A stretch of 64,000 bases of DNA from Krasilnikovia cinnamomea (GTDB lineage: Bacteria; Actinomycetota; Actinomycetes; Mycobacteriales; Micromonosporaceae), in assembly GCF_004217545.1 (NCBI RefSeq), contig NZ_SHKY01000001.1, forward strand, positions 496,001 through 560,000, in the 5' to 3' direction. The notes under the pieces are model-generated. The model was given only the letters and a program-made list of their open reading frames with translations, was not told where the DNA came from and searched no databases. This document shows positions 8,879 to 17,465 of this stretch, piece by piece. The first letter of the stretch is position 1; every line of letters starts with the position of its first letter. The position numbers and the translations under genes are program-made.

Positions 8879-8922
8879 CGCCATTTGTGTTCCACAACAC
8901 GGGGAAGAACGAGAAAATGGCG
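8879..8922. promoter_or_regulatory. Candidate Lrp/BkdR operator in divergent promoter region
   Basis: Between the divergent regulator and bkdA lie two overlapping symmetric motifs. One is a perfect 8-bp inverted repeat, CGCCATTT (8879-8886) with AAATGGCG (8915-8922). The other is TTGTG-N3-CACAA at 8885-8897, inside the first. The segment is clearly more AT-rich than its surroundings. The position suits an autoregulating Lrp-family protein that responds to branched-chain amino or keto acids. Confidence 0.5.
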
Positions 8923-8990
8923 TTCCAGACCGCCGTCTCGAGAGCCAAACGTCCAGGTGAACGGGCCTTCAGGCCGGGAGGGGAAGACAG

Positions 8991-9455
8991 GTGGCCAGCA
9001 CGCTCGACGACGTCGACCGCCAGATCCTGGTCGAGCTGAACCGCGACGGCCGCATGTCGATCCGTACGCTCGCCGAAAGGCTGCACATCTCCCGGGCCAA
9101 CGCCTACGCCCGGGTGCAGCGCCTGCGCGAGACGAACGTGATCCGAGGGTTCCGCGCCGACGTCGACCACGTCGCCGCCGGGATGGGCACCTCGGCGTAC
9201 GTCACGGTCAACCTGCGCCAGGCCGAGTGGCGCGCCGTCGGCGAACGGCTCCGAACCCTGCCGGGGGTCGTACACATCGCGCTCGTCGGCGGCGACTTCG
9301 ATGTGATCCTGCTGGTCCGGGCCAAGGACAACACCGACCTGCGCCGGCTGGTCCTCGACGAGATCCAGGGCATGCCCGGTGTGGTCAACACGCGGACCCT
9401 GCTGGTCTTCGAGGAGTTCGAGCCGCCGACGGCCGCGGCGATGTGGGAGGAGTAG
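8991..9455 (+). CDS. Lrp/AsnC-family regulator of the bkd operon (BkdR-like)
   Basis: A 154-residue protein with an N-terminal winged helix (DDVDRQILVELNRDGRMS... RTLAERLHISRANAYARVQRL) and a C-terminal RAM ligand-binding domain (GDFDVILLVRAKDNTDLRRLV). The GTG at 8991 has GGGAGGGG about 8 nt upstream. It is divergent from the branched-chain dehydrogenase operon, where Lrp-type BkdR regulators usually sit, and probably controls both transcripts from the shared 130-bp region. Confidence 0.88.
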   Translation: MASTLDDVDRQILVELNRDGRMSIRTLAERLHISRANAYARVQRLRETNVIRGFRADVDHVAAGMGTSAYVTVNLRQAEWRAVGERLRTLPGVVHIALVGGDFDVILLVRAKDNTDLRRLVLDEIQGMPGVVNTRTLLVFEEFEPPTAAAMWEE

Positions 9456-9692
9456 CAACGCGGTCAGTCGTGCTCGACGCTGCCCTCCCTCGCACGGCCC
9501 CGGCGACGGGCATCGCCGGTGTTCCGGGTCCAGCGCTGGAAGCTACGGCTGCCTGAGGCGACTTCCGGGTCGCCACACACATGTAAGTAACCCATGGCGG
9601 ATGAGGCCGGGATGACCAGCGCGCGGTGAACTGGAGAGACCTCGATCCCCATACCGCCGACGCAGTCGGCGTCGACCCGGAAGGGCACTTAC

Positions 9693-10112
9693 GTGTTCGA
9701 CAACAACGGCTCGTTCCTGCTGGCCGCCTTCGAGTTCTTCATCTTCCTCGCGTGGTTCATGGGCCTGTTCTGGATCTTCGGTGACCTCTTCCGGAGCAAG
9801 GACCTCGGCGGTGGGGCCAAGACCCTGTGGTCGCTGTTCCTCATCTTCCTTCCGATACTCGGCATGTTGATCTATCTGATGGCCCGTGGCGGCGGCATGA
9901 CCGACCGCGCACTCGCCGCCCAGGCCGACCTGCAGAAGCGGCAGGAGGCCTACATCAGGTCGGTCGCCACGTCGAACGGCGGTAGAGGCAGCGTCACCGA
10001 GGAGATCGCGTCGGCGAAGGCACTGCTCGACTCCGGCGCGATCAACGCGAGCGAATACGAGCAGCTGAAGGCCAATGCGCTCGGGAAGAACACCGCCTCG
10101 CTGGTCGCCTAG
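9693..10112 (+). CDS. Membrane protein with PLDc_N and SHOCT domains
   Basis: A 139-residue protein with two N-terminal membrane helices (about residues 7-30 and 44-64), separated by FRSKDLGGGAKTLW, which is typical of the phospholipase D N-terminal (PLDc_N) module. A polar stretch follows, then a C-terminal SHOCT domain (EEIASAKALLDSGAINASEYEQLKA, given here in part as family motif). Such proteins are common in actinobacteria, probably oligomerising membrane proteins of unknown function. GTG start at 9693. No catalytic HKD motif is present, so it is not a phospholipase. Confidence 0.8.
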   Translation: MFDNNGSFLLAAFEFFIFLAWFMGLFWIFGDLFRSKDLGGGAKTLWSLFLIFLPILGMLIYLMARGGGMTDRALAAQADLQKRQEAYIRSVATSNGGRGSVTEEIASAKALLDSGAINASEYEQLKANALGKNTASLVA

Positions 10113-10325
10113 AACGGTCGCGGCGCGTGCGTAGGGCGCGGCCGGGTGGGCGCGTCCACGCGCGCCTGGACCCAGTTCGGCCATGCTGCTGCCCACCCAT
10201 GACGGGCCGGATGGTGACACCGTGACCGGCTGCTCGGATCCCGAACTGAGCGCTTAGCCCTGCCCAGGGCTCGCGAATCGACGTTGCAGAGGCCCCAGTG
10301 CGGAGCGGCTCAATTTGTATCGTGC

Positions 10326-10341
10326 GGCAACTTATATTGCC
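10326..10341. promoter_or_regulatory. AT-centred palindrome upstream of membrane protein
   Basis: GGCAA-CTTATA-TTGCC is a 16-bp palindrome in the otherwise GC-rich 310-bp gap before the gene at 10424. Its length and AT centre suit a repressor operator or promoter element. The rest of the gap (10113-10423) shows no gene. Confidence 0.3.
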
Positions 10342-10423
10342 TTGAACCGCCCTCGCCTCGACCATTCTTTCCGGCCGGACGGCCCTTCTTTTTGCTGTCC
10401 CCCCTGCATTACATTCACTCGCC

Positions 10424-10819
10424 ATGACCCGACCGGACTTGCCGCGCCTCGTCGAGCAGACCCGAGCACTACTGTTGCTGCAGATGTACCTGACGCTGCT
10501 CGTCCTGGTTTTCATGACGCTGCTGATGCAGTTCTTGACCAGCGCTATGGGCCCGTCTCGTGGCGACAGGTTCCTCACCGTCTACGTGATCCTGGTGTGC
10601 GTCCCGTTCGTCCTGGGGCTGTCGGCCTGGATGTTCCGCCGAGGGCAGGTGCTCGGCTGGATCCTTGCCTTCGTCGCGGAAGTGGTCAGCTTCTCAATCG
10701 CCGTCGGCTCCATCCTCGGCCCTTTCACGGGCATTGCGGCGGTCATCCTGCTCGTGGTGGCGTCCTGCATCCTGGTCAACCTCTTCCGTCCCGAGGTCCG
10801 CCGGTTCTTCTTCGGATAA
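10424..10819 (+). CDS. Four-helix integral membrane protein, unknown function
   Basis: A 131-residue protein with four predicted membrane spans: about residues 17-38, 50-67, 76-94 and 97-118. It ends in a short basic tail (RPEVRRFFFG). No enzyme motif is visible. No clear Shine-Dalgarno precedes the ATG at 10424. The length, hydrophobic periodicity and actinobacterial codon use support a real gene. Function not recognised. Confidence 0.65.
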   Translation: MTRPDLPRLVEQTRALLLLQMYLTLLVLVFMTLLMQFLTSAMGPSRGDRFLTVYVILVCVPFVLGLSAWMFRRGQVLGWILAFVAEVVSFSIAVGSILGPFTGIAAVILLVVASCILVNLFRPEVRRFFFG

Positions 10820-10999
10820 CCGCCGTTCGGCTCCGGGGCCGCCCGTCGTCGACTCAGTGTGCGGAGTCGTCGTCACCGGATCCGCGGACTTGTCGCGCAG
10901 CCACCGGCGCGTGACGTGGCTGTGTGCCGCGGCGACAGAGGCCGCCATGAGTTCGGCCCGCGATGACACCGGCTCGGTCGGGCATCCACCGATGACGTT

Positions 11000-11036
11000 G
11001 ACGGCCGCCCCAGTCGGATGCGCCGGGGCGGCCGTC
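11000..11036 (-). terminator. Terminator hairpin downstream of rpf-like gene
   Basis: A perfect 12-bp inverted repeat (GACGGCCGCCCC at 11000-11011 with its complement at 11025-11036) encloses a 13-base loop. It begins 7 bases past the stop codon of the Rpf/LysM gene. Confidence 0.75.
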
Positions 11037-11042
11037 CCCCGG

Positions 11043-11800
<758 letters not shown>

Positions 11801-12067
11801 GGGCCCGCGTTGGCGGACGCGGGCGACGGTATCCACGAGAATTGTGGAGCCGCAAAGAAATCCAGCCGGATCGTGAGATCGATCTCTTGTTCGCCGGCCT
11901 CACGGCTACCCGGATCTGATACCGCTACCGGTCCCCGTCACCGCTCGGTCTGGCAGGCGCCCGGTACCGGGTGGACGGATGCGTGACTGATGCAACAATC
12001 CTGTGCGGACCAGGAGGTCCGCCCTGTCCGCGTACCGAGCGAACACGCCCGTACGCGGCCGGATGCC

Positions 12068-12370
12068 TCAGAGCGCTTGGGGGTCGCCGCTACGCACGGC
12101 CTCGGTCCGGCTGCGGCCGGTACGCAGCATCCACCACAACTCCCCCGGGACGGCACGCCAACCGCGGGCGCGCGCCGCCTGGTAGGTGGCCCGTCCCATG
12201 AGGAGTACGCCGATCCAGAAGCTCACTTCGGCGAGCACGAGGATGGTGACCACGGTCCATGCGGGGGCGCCGGCGGCGGCCGCCACAGTTGCGGCGAGGG
12301 CCCACGGCAGGCTGGTGAGCGCTAGCAGCGCTCCGACCCGAAGCTTGTTCACGCGCTCATCATGGTCCAT
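12068..12370 (-). CDS. Small two-helix membrane protein, unknown
   Basis: A 100-residue protein with two hydrophobic spans (roughly residues 11-32 and 36-58), then a basic, Trp-rich cytoplasmic tail (RARGWRAVPGELWWMLRTGR). The ATG at 12370 is taken because the hydrophobic part follows soon after; another in-frame ATG lies at 12412 and neither has a clear Shine-Dalgarno. No motif reveals a function. An IS remnant follows on the upstream side, so it may mark the edge of the conserved chromosome. Confidence 0.55.
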   Translation of the reverse strand: MDHDERVNKLRVGALLALTSLPWALAATVAAAAGAPAWTVVTILVLAEVSFWIGVLLMGRATYQAARARGWRAVPGELWWMLRTGRSRTEAVRSGDPQAL

Positions 12371-12437
12371 CGCATCAACAGCTACCCCGGCGGGCGCTTG
12401 CGTCCAGCTCATTGATCGCGGCGAGGAGGGCGGTCGC

Positions 12438-12632
12438 TTAGCGTCGCATGGCGAACCGGTCGAGTGAGCAGCGACGGCGCGGTTGCCTTTTCAGCTGGTT
12501 GATGCCGCACGCCACGGCGTGGCGCTGCTCATTGAGCTCGGGATCAATGGTGGTGGACGGCCGCCCCTCGACCCGAGCATGCGCCGCCTGGCGTCCTGAT
12601 CGGCCTTGCAACTGCTTATCAACCCGAATCAC
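12438..12632 (-). pseudogene. Transposase C-terminal remnant (IS5-like)
   Basis: The translated piece containing EQRHAVACGINQLKR matches the C-terminal segment of IS5-group DDE transposases, where the family reads roughly ECGINRLKRHRAVATRYDK. Here the sequence degenerates right after INQLKR, and no upstream catalytic part is present. It is a dead fragment of an old insertion. Confidence 0.5.
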
Positions 12633-12773
12633 ATCATGCCGGGGTATCCCTCGGCCCTGGCGGCGGCCAGGTTGCTTCGATCACACCAGGCCGGTCGGGA
12701 CAGCGGGAACCGCGTCGCCTCCATACCGTCGCCCGATAGCTGATCGAGTTCAGTGCTTACGGGGCGGACCAAG

Positions 12774-13447
12774 ATGAATCGACCAACGACGGAAGGTATC
12801 GGACACGCAGGGTCGCCGACGTCGACGACAGCGGTGCACGCAGGGGCCCGACGCAAGCACGCGGCGCTCCTCGCGGTGGCCACGGCGGCGCTGCTCGGCA
12901 CTACCGCATGCAGTGCCGTTGAGCCCACGTCCGCGAGGGACGCGGCGAGCCCCGCAGTGTCCAGCGCCGCTGCGGCAACGTCCACCTCTACGGCTCCGTT
13001 GCCGTCGACAGCGCCCGGCGTCTACAAGCTCACCGGCAATCCTTGCCAGGCCATTGACGCCGCCGCGATCGCCTCCGTGGTCGGCCGCACCGACCAGCCC
13101 GCGCCAAGCCGGCGAGCGGTCTCACCCCGGCGATCAGCCGCTGCTCGATCAACTACCGTGCACACCGGCTCAGCGTGGACATCAACCTCGTCGACGACGC
13201 GTCCACCGAGCCGATCTACCAGCGCATGCGCGGCGCCGCGGCGAAGCAGTTCTCGATCACCGAGGTGTCGGGAATCGGCCAGGGCGCGTACCTCTATGAC
13301 GACCCACAACTCGGTCCGCACCTGGCCACCTACGACGGCAACCTCAACCTCGAGATCAGTCTGATCCCGCGTGGCGGCACCGTGCCTGACGCCACGACGC
13401 TGCTCACCCAAGTCGCAACCGGCACCCTCGCGAAGCTACGCGCCTGA
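12774..13447 (+). pseudogene. Frameshifted lipoprotein (DUF3558-like)
   Basis: Two reading frames together give one secreted lipoprotein. The first carries a twin-basic N-region, a hydrophobic stretch and lipobox LLGTTAC, a Ser/Thr/Ala-rich linker, then GNPCQAIDAAAIASVVGRTD. From about 13103 the coding signal moves to another frame (KPASGLTPAISRCSINYR onward) and runs to 13447, ending TGTLAKLRA. The pattern (lipobox, PC near the start of the domain, a later RCS motif) suits DUF3558-type actinobacterial lipoproteins. A one-base deletion near 13103-13106 (GCGCCAAG) explains the break. It may be a real inactivation or a sequencing error; no slippery sequence is visible. Confidence 0.6.
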
Positions 13448-13557
13448 CCGGTAGCCGACACATCTGATCCGCTGGGGACTACCGCACGGATGCGGCATTC
13501 CCCCGGGGGCGCTGCACCTGTCGGCGAATGACCGCTCCAGGCTTTGAGAACGGCCGG

Positions 13558-13764
13558 CTACCTCAGTCCCGCCAGACGGTAGAGCACCAGGGAACCGGCG
13601 ACGGCCACGTGGAGGCTCAACCCCGTACCAATCATGGGGATCTCCACCACAGCGTCGAGCAGGTCAACGGCCTCCACCGGAATGCCATCGGCCTCGTGCC
13701 CGGTCCTCCTGCCGAGCCACTGACCATCGCCCGGGCGGACCAGAATCCCCTCCGCCCGGGCCAT
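13558..13764 (-). pseudogene. C-terminal fragment of SpoU/TrmH RNA methyltransferase
   Basis: The segment GHEADGIP...VVEIPMIGTGLSLHVAVAGS..VLYRLAGL matches motifs 2 and 3 of SpoU-family 2'-O-ribose methyltransferases, which bind S-adenosylmethionine through a knot at this end. Everything upstream of motif 2 is absent: the coding trace ends 7 bp from the stop codon of the SAVED-domain gene. An insertion or deletion has thus removed the 5' two-thirds of a chromosomal RNA methylase, marking a likely left border of the accessory region. Confidence 0.65.
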
Positions 13765-13770
13765 GTGGAG

Positions 13771-14172
13771 TCAGCGGCCGGCCGCGACGACCACCGGGTG
13801 ACTGTTCATGGTCGAGTAGTCGTTGTACAGGGACGTATTGACGCGATACGAGGCGATTGCTTGCAGGACATCGCCGTCATCGGCGTGCCATCCACCTCGG
13901 AAACTCAGCCGAAGCTCGGCGTTGTACGGTGCGTCCTGAGCAGTGAGGGTGTCAGCCACCTCACCGGCCAGCAGAAGGGTGGATCTGCTGAGGTTCACAA
14001 CCTTGACGTACAGCTTGAAGTCCCTGACGTTCTCCATCAGCTCCTTGCCGATCTCGACGTTTCCGATCACGTCGAACGGCTCCCCATTCGCGACTGTGTC
14101 GGATGCGAAGAACGTGCCGACATCGGCAAAGTAGACGAGCTTCAAGGCGGCATCGTACTGATTGCTTGGCAT
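13771..14172 (-). other. Possible internal start: 133-residue C-terminal unit of the SAVED frame
   Basis: ATG 14172 (MPSNQYDAALKLVYF) is preceded by the purine-rich GGAAAGGGAGAG, a far better ribosome-binding site than either candidate start of the whole SAVED frame. The 133 residues look like a compact mixed alpha/beta domain with no recognisable family. Either it is a fused effector domain or a separately translated partner in the same frame. Confidence 0.4.
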
Positions 14173-15495
14173 CCCGCTCTCCCTTTCCTCAAGGCCGGTT
14201 CTTGACGCCGCGCTGCGTCGGAGATGGTCCGAGGCCTTAGTCACTAATCCGGTCGGGCCCGTGGGAGAGGTGCGGCTCTCACTGTCCACTGTCGCACTCC
14301 GAAATGATCCGCTTCCATGGATGTCACCCTCAGAGTGATGAACCAGTTTTCTCGGCGGCCCGGGAATGTGGGATAGGGCGACCGATTGCGATGGGTGTGT
14401 CCGAACCGGCCGAAACAGGTTGCTCGCGCAATCAAGTTGCAGCAGGAGAGTTCTTTCGAAGAATGGTGTCGCGTTGTGTGCCAGCCCCCAGCCCACCGCC
14501 ATGGCGAGGGTGCTGGGCATCGCCGCAGCAACCACCAATTCCCGGTCGCGACACCGTTGTTTTACCGACGCAAGCACTGCAGGCAGCCTGCGCGCCAGAC
14601 CAGCAAGGTCCTTGGTGGTGAAACGATGCGTATGCCAGTCATCACTGTCATCCACGCTCCATGGTGGCTGGATCACGTGGTATTCCGTAACGCCTCTACC
14701 CTCGAAGATCCGCTTCGGGTCAAGGTGACGCAGCGTCATTGTCAGGGCGATAATCAGCCCGACTCGTCCGGCTTCGTCGGAGTCGTGCGAGGTCCGACGC
14801 TCTACCGTCAGGGCGTCCATCGACCGCGATGGTGTCCATGGCAGCGTAAAGAAGGCCTCGGCTGCGCCCGTACCGGTGCCTGAAGGCCAGCCGGTCAGCT
14901 CCACCAACCGCGGATCGGCGGTGACTGGCAGCTGCGCACCAACGGCGATCGCGGCTGGCCATGGCATGTCGCAGGCCAAGGCCAGAGTTCCGGACTCGAA
15001 GTCGAGGTTGAGCATCGCCTCAATCGCTGCAGCGACAGCGGTACAGGCCGGCGCAATGTCGACCGGATGAGCTGGAGTGTCAGATGCGTAGCTGACCCAT
15101 CGAGTGATGGACCTTGGTGTCATGTGACGCCGCCGGGCCAGCGCCAGCAGCCTGAGGTGGCGTTCACGCATCGATCGGTCCAGATCAATCGACTCGTCCA
15201 ACAGCCGCACATGCACCACATGGGATGGCATCCGCTGAAATGAGACCAACCATCTCAACGAAACCAGCAACCCGGACAGACCGGCAATCAACGCGAGACC
15301 GTGCGTTGGCAATGTCCAGGCCGGATCGATCAGGGGCACGGCATCGGCCAGCACAAGCGCTGTCGAGGCGACCGTTACGGCAAGGCAGGTCGCAGAGAGG
15401 AACCAGGCAAGAGTCACTCGCGTCCGGCTGGGCAGCCGGCGATGCGGGCGTGGGGCCACGGGAACTCTAAGCTGCCCACTCAACGGGCGCGTCAA
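13771..15495 (-). CDS. Membrane-anchored SAVED-domain protein (CBASS-type effector/sensor)
   Basis: This frame of 574 residues begins with two membrane helices (about 27-50 and 65-87), then a cytoplasmic region whose C-terminal half (about 230-390) looks like a SAVED domain. The diagnostic part is LVVAAAMPSTLAMAVGWGLAH followed by a hydrophobic strand and the terminal FRPVRTHP. SAVED domains bind cyclic oligonucleotides made by CD-NTases in CBASS immunity, and 2TM-SAVED proteins are known effectors that act at the membrane. After a polar linker comes a separate 133-residue unit starting at ATG 14172, preceded by GGGAG at 6 nt; this could be an independent protein. The start is uncertain (TTG 15495 or GTG 15459). 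No CD-NTase gene is in the window. Confidence 0.7.
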   Translation of the reverse strand: MTRPLSGQLRVPVAPRPHRRLPSRTRVTLAWFLSATCLAVTVASTALVLADAVPLIDPAWTLPTHGLALIAGLSGLLVSLRWLVSFQRMPSHVVHVRLLDESIDLDRSMRERHLRLLALARRRHMTPRSITRWVSYASDTPAHPVDIAPACTAVAAAIEAMLNLDFESGTLALACDMPWPAAIAVGAQLPVTADPRLVELTGWPSGTGTGAAEAFFTLPWTPSRSMDALTVERRTSHDSDEAGRVGLIIALTMTLRHLDPKRIFEGRGVTEYHVIQPPWSVDDSDDWHTHRFTTKDLAGLARRLPAVLASVKQRCRDRELVVAAAMPSTLAMAVGWGLAHNATPFFERTLLLQLDCASNLFRPVRTHPSQSVALSHIPGPPRKLVHHSEGDIHGSGSFRSATVDSESRTSPTGPTGLVTKASDHLRRSAASRTGLEERESGMPSNQYDAALKLVYFADVGTFFASDTVANGEPFDVIGNVEIGKELMENVRDFKLYVKVVNLSRSTLLLAGEVADTLTAQDAPYNAELRLSFRGGWHADDGDVLQAIASYRVNTSLYNDYSTMNSHPVVVAAGR

Positions 15496-15837
15496 CAGAA
15501 TCGATGACTTTCACGCTGCATCCTATCCGGCCAAGATTATTGATTATCCACAAAGGCAGGGAATCAAGATCGGGCATTTGGATCGGGGGGTCCGGACGGC
15601 CACCCACTCGCAGGGCACCGCACCACACTGCGAGCGGGTAGCGAGTCGAGCATACCGCCCTTGGACACAGCATCTCCATATCGCACGGCCAGTTCACACG
15701 GCAGTGTTGTCATCTGTTCGGAGATCCTCTGCGGATGGCCTGTACCCCTCATTTGGTCTTGCGCCTGACGCGCCGGCCGGGGCGGCACCCTCCACATTTC
15801 TCTGATCGAATCAACCCGACATTTTCGGTCCCTACGA
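15496..15837. other. Intergenic region upstream of SAVED gene
   Basis: This stretch of about 340 bases is less GC-rich than its neighbours, especially 15530-15575 (TTATTGATTATCCACAAAGG). It is the expected promoter region of the minus-strand SAVED gene. I find no convincing gene. Confidence 0.35.
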
Positions 15838-16149
15838 TCATCGCGCCGCCACTCTGAATCGAGTCCACGGCCATACGGATCGGCAGCCGCCGGGCGTTCT
15901 TGCTCTCCAGAGGGCAGCCCGCGCTCGGCAGGTGAGCTGAACACCATCCTCGTTCAACAGCTCTGTGGCAAGCAGCCCGAACGCCATGTCCAACCGCGCT
16001 TCGCCAATCAGCTCCGGCAGCAGGAACCGCGTACGGTAGTCCGCCTTTCGGTCGAACTCAGCCAGCAGCTCGGCAACGTGCTCCTGGGCCATATCCCAGC
16101 AGCAGAGCAACCCATCCTCCACTGCCTGGGGATCTCGACGTCGCATCAT
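15838..16149 (-). pseudogene. HEAT-repeat-type small protein, internally deleted
   Basis: The N-terminal 60 residues (RDPQAVEDGLL...EHVAELLAEFDRKADYRTRFLLPELIGEAR) resemble a family of short actinobacterial HEAT-like proteins of about 110-120 residues. The expected segment after LLNEDG is missing and the sequence resumes at RAALWRAR, then reads into an unnatural tail to the stop at 15838. This points to a small internal deletion and frame disturbance. The function of the family is not known to me. Confidence 0.4.
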
Positions 16150-16336
16150 TGCGTCGTGCCGGCCTGTCGCCGCACACACCGCTTGATCGCGCGATGCTCG
16201 TAGTCGCTCATGGCGTCAGGTTAGCGACGACCTCTTCGGCATAGCGATACACACCGCGTGCGCTCACCGGCCGCCGACCGAGCGCGACGGCGAGTGATCG
16301 ACGGCTGTGGAGCTACGGACGTCCGATCGTGCCGAT

Positions 16337-16370
16337 GTGAGCGCGTTCGACTAGTGAGCGCGTTCGACTA
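16337..16370. repeat. 17-bp perfect tandem direct repeat before gene at 16381
   Basis: GTGAGCGCGTTCGACTA occurs twice head to tail (16337-16353 and 16354-16370), ending 10 bases before the ATG of the next gene. It may be a duplicated operator or a replication-slippage product that places two TTCGACTA boxes in the promoter. Confidence 0.7.
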
Positions 16371-16380
16371 GCGTGCACAC

Positions 16381-16851
16381 ATGGCCGAGTCTTTGGACCT
16401 CTCGAGTCCGGCTTCGCGTCGGGAAGCGCTCCGGATGGTTGACGTAGATGATCCTGGCCCTTACCACGCGATGCTCCGCGAGATCTTCGACCTCGAAAGG
16501 GCGTGGCGCGAAGGCGCGGACATGGGCGAGAGCGACGAGTACGAGCAGATCTACGTGACGGCCTTTCTACTGTTCCTCATCGGTGATCCCGCGGACTCGC
16601 CTCGCCTGTATGGGGCAAAGTTCCGCACGGGCGACATGGACTTGGGCATCGGGTTCGACGCCCAGGCCATCTTCGGAGCGGGCCGGGACGACACGCTTCA
16701 GTGGCTCCTGGAGAACGGATACACCAACGAGCACGCGCATCTGTCTGAGTGGTTGTCACAGTCGGAAGACCCGGAGATCGAAGACTGGGCTCGGTACACG
16801 CGCGATTACTTCTACTCACCAGACGGCGTGCTGCTCCTGGATCCGCTCTAG
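16381..16851 (+). CDS. Acidic hypothetical protein, 156 residues
   Basis: A soluble, strongly acidic protein (many Asp/Glu, e.g. REGADMGESDEYEQIY and SQSEDPEIEDWARY) with alternating helices and a regular start and stop. No enzyme motif is visible. Its size, acidity and isolated position among mobile-element debris resemble immunity proteins of polymorphic toxins, but no toxin neighbour is present, so that is only an impression. Two copies of a 17-bp repeat lie directly upstream and may regulate it. Confidence 0.65.
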   Translation: MAESLDLSSPASRREALRMVDVDDPGPYHAMLREIFDLERAWREGADMGESDEYEQIYVTAFLLFLIGDPADSPRLYGAKFRTGDMDLGIGFDAQAIFGAGRDDTLQWLLENGYTNEHAHLSEWLSQSEDPEIEDWARYTRDYFYSPDGVLLLDPL

Positions 16852-16915
16852 ACACGCCCCCGGCCAGCTGGATCCGTCCGCTCTTGGCGCCGTCCGGGAG
16901 CCTGATGTCCCCGGC

Positions 16916-17143
16916 TTACTCATCCGGCTCCGACAGCGGGCGGCGGTGGGCACTCATCCACGCTTCCACGTCCTGGGCAAGCCAGACCTTTCCCTGGGCC
17001 AAATCTGCGATGGGCTCCGGGAAGTCGCCTCGGATGGTGATCTGATAGGTCCGTTGTCGGCTGACCCCGCCGAGCCGGACCCGGATTTCTTCGGCCCCCA
17101 TGAGATGAAGTCGCATGCCTACCATGCACATGACAATAGGCAT
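16916..17143 (-). CDS. Excisionase-like/AlpA-type helix-turn-helix protein
   Basis: A protein of up to 75 residues. From MGAEEIRVRLGGVSRQRTY onward it matches the MerR-like winged-helix DNA-binding domain of AlpA/Xis excisionases, ending DVEAWMSAHRRP. Initiation could be at any of four close ATG codons (17143 to 17101); the conserved domain begins near residue 15. Such proteins bind repeats at att sites and direct integrase toward excision. An integrase remnant and att-like DNA lie 1-2.6 kb away, so this may be a survivor of the same element. Confidence 0.65.
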   Translation of the reverse strand: MPIVMCMVGMRLHLMGAEEIRVRLGGVSRQRTYQITIRGDFPEPIADLAQGKVWLAQDVEAWMSAHRRPLSEPDE

Positions 17144-17159
17144 TCGACCACCTTATGCC

Positions 17160-17465
17160 AAGGTGCGTAATCCGGGATCGACTCTGCCCGATCCCGAGGC
17201 CGCGGCAGGCGTCGCGCCAGGCGAGCGACTTGTAGACCGAGCCGTTGTCCGACAACACCCGTTCGACGGTGACGCCGCGGGCCGTGAACCAGGCCACCGC
17301 GTTGCGCAGCACGTCGATGGCGGTGACGGCCTTCTCGTCCTGACGGATCTCGGCATAGGCGACCCGGGAGTGATCGTCGACCACGGTGTGCACGAAAGCG
17401 GTACCGATCTGCGGGCGTGGACGCGCCTTGGGACGCGCGTGCCAAAGCGTCCGCATCAGGACCCA
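17160..17465 (-). pseudogene. IS481-family transposase, internal fragment
   Basis: About 100 residues of a DDE integrase core remain, with VDDHSRVAYAEI (first Asp region) and SDNGSVYKS (second Asp). Neither the N-terminal helix-turn-helix nor the terminal Glu motif is present and no terminal repeats are seen. The fragment abuts the 3' end of the macro-domain gene and contributes to its last codons. Confidence 0.75.

Noticed and set aside
13771..15495. Complete CBASS operon
   Set aside because: No CD-NTase, E1/E2-JAB or HORMA/TRIP13 gene was found nearby, so only a SAVED-type protein can be claimed.
15467..15697. Small minus-strand frame before the SAVED gene
   Set aside because: Cys/Met/Pro-rich start without ribosome-binding site, overlapping the promoter-like AT-rich DNA and the start of the SAVED gene.
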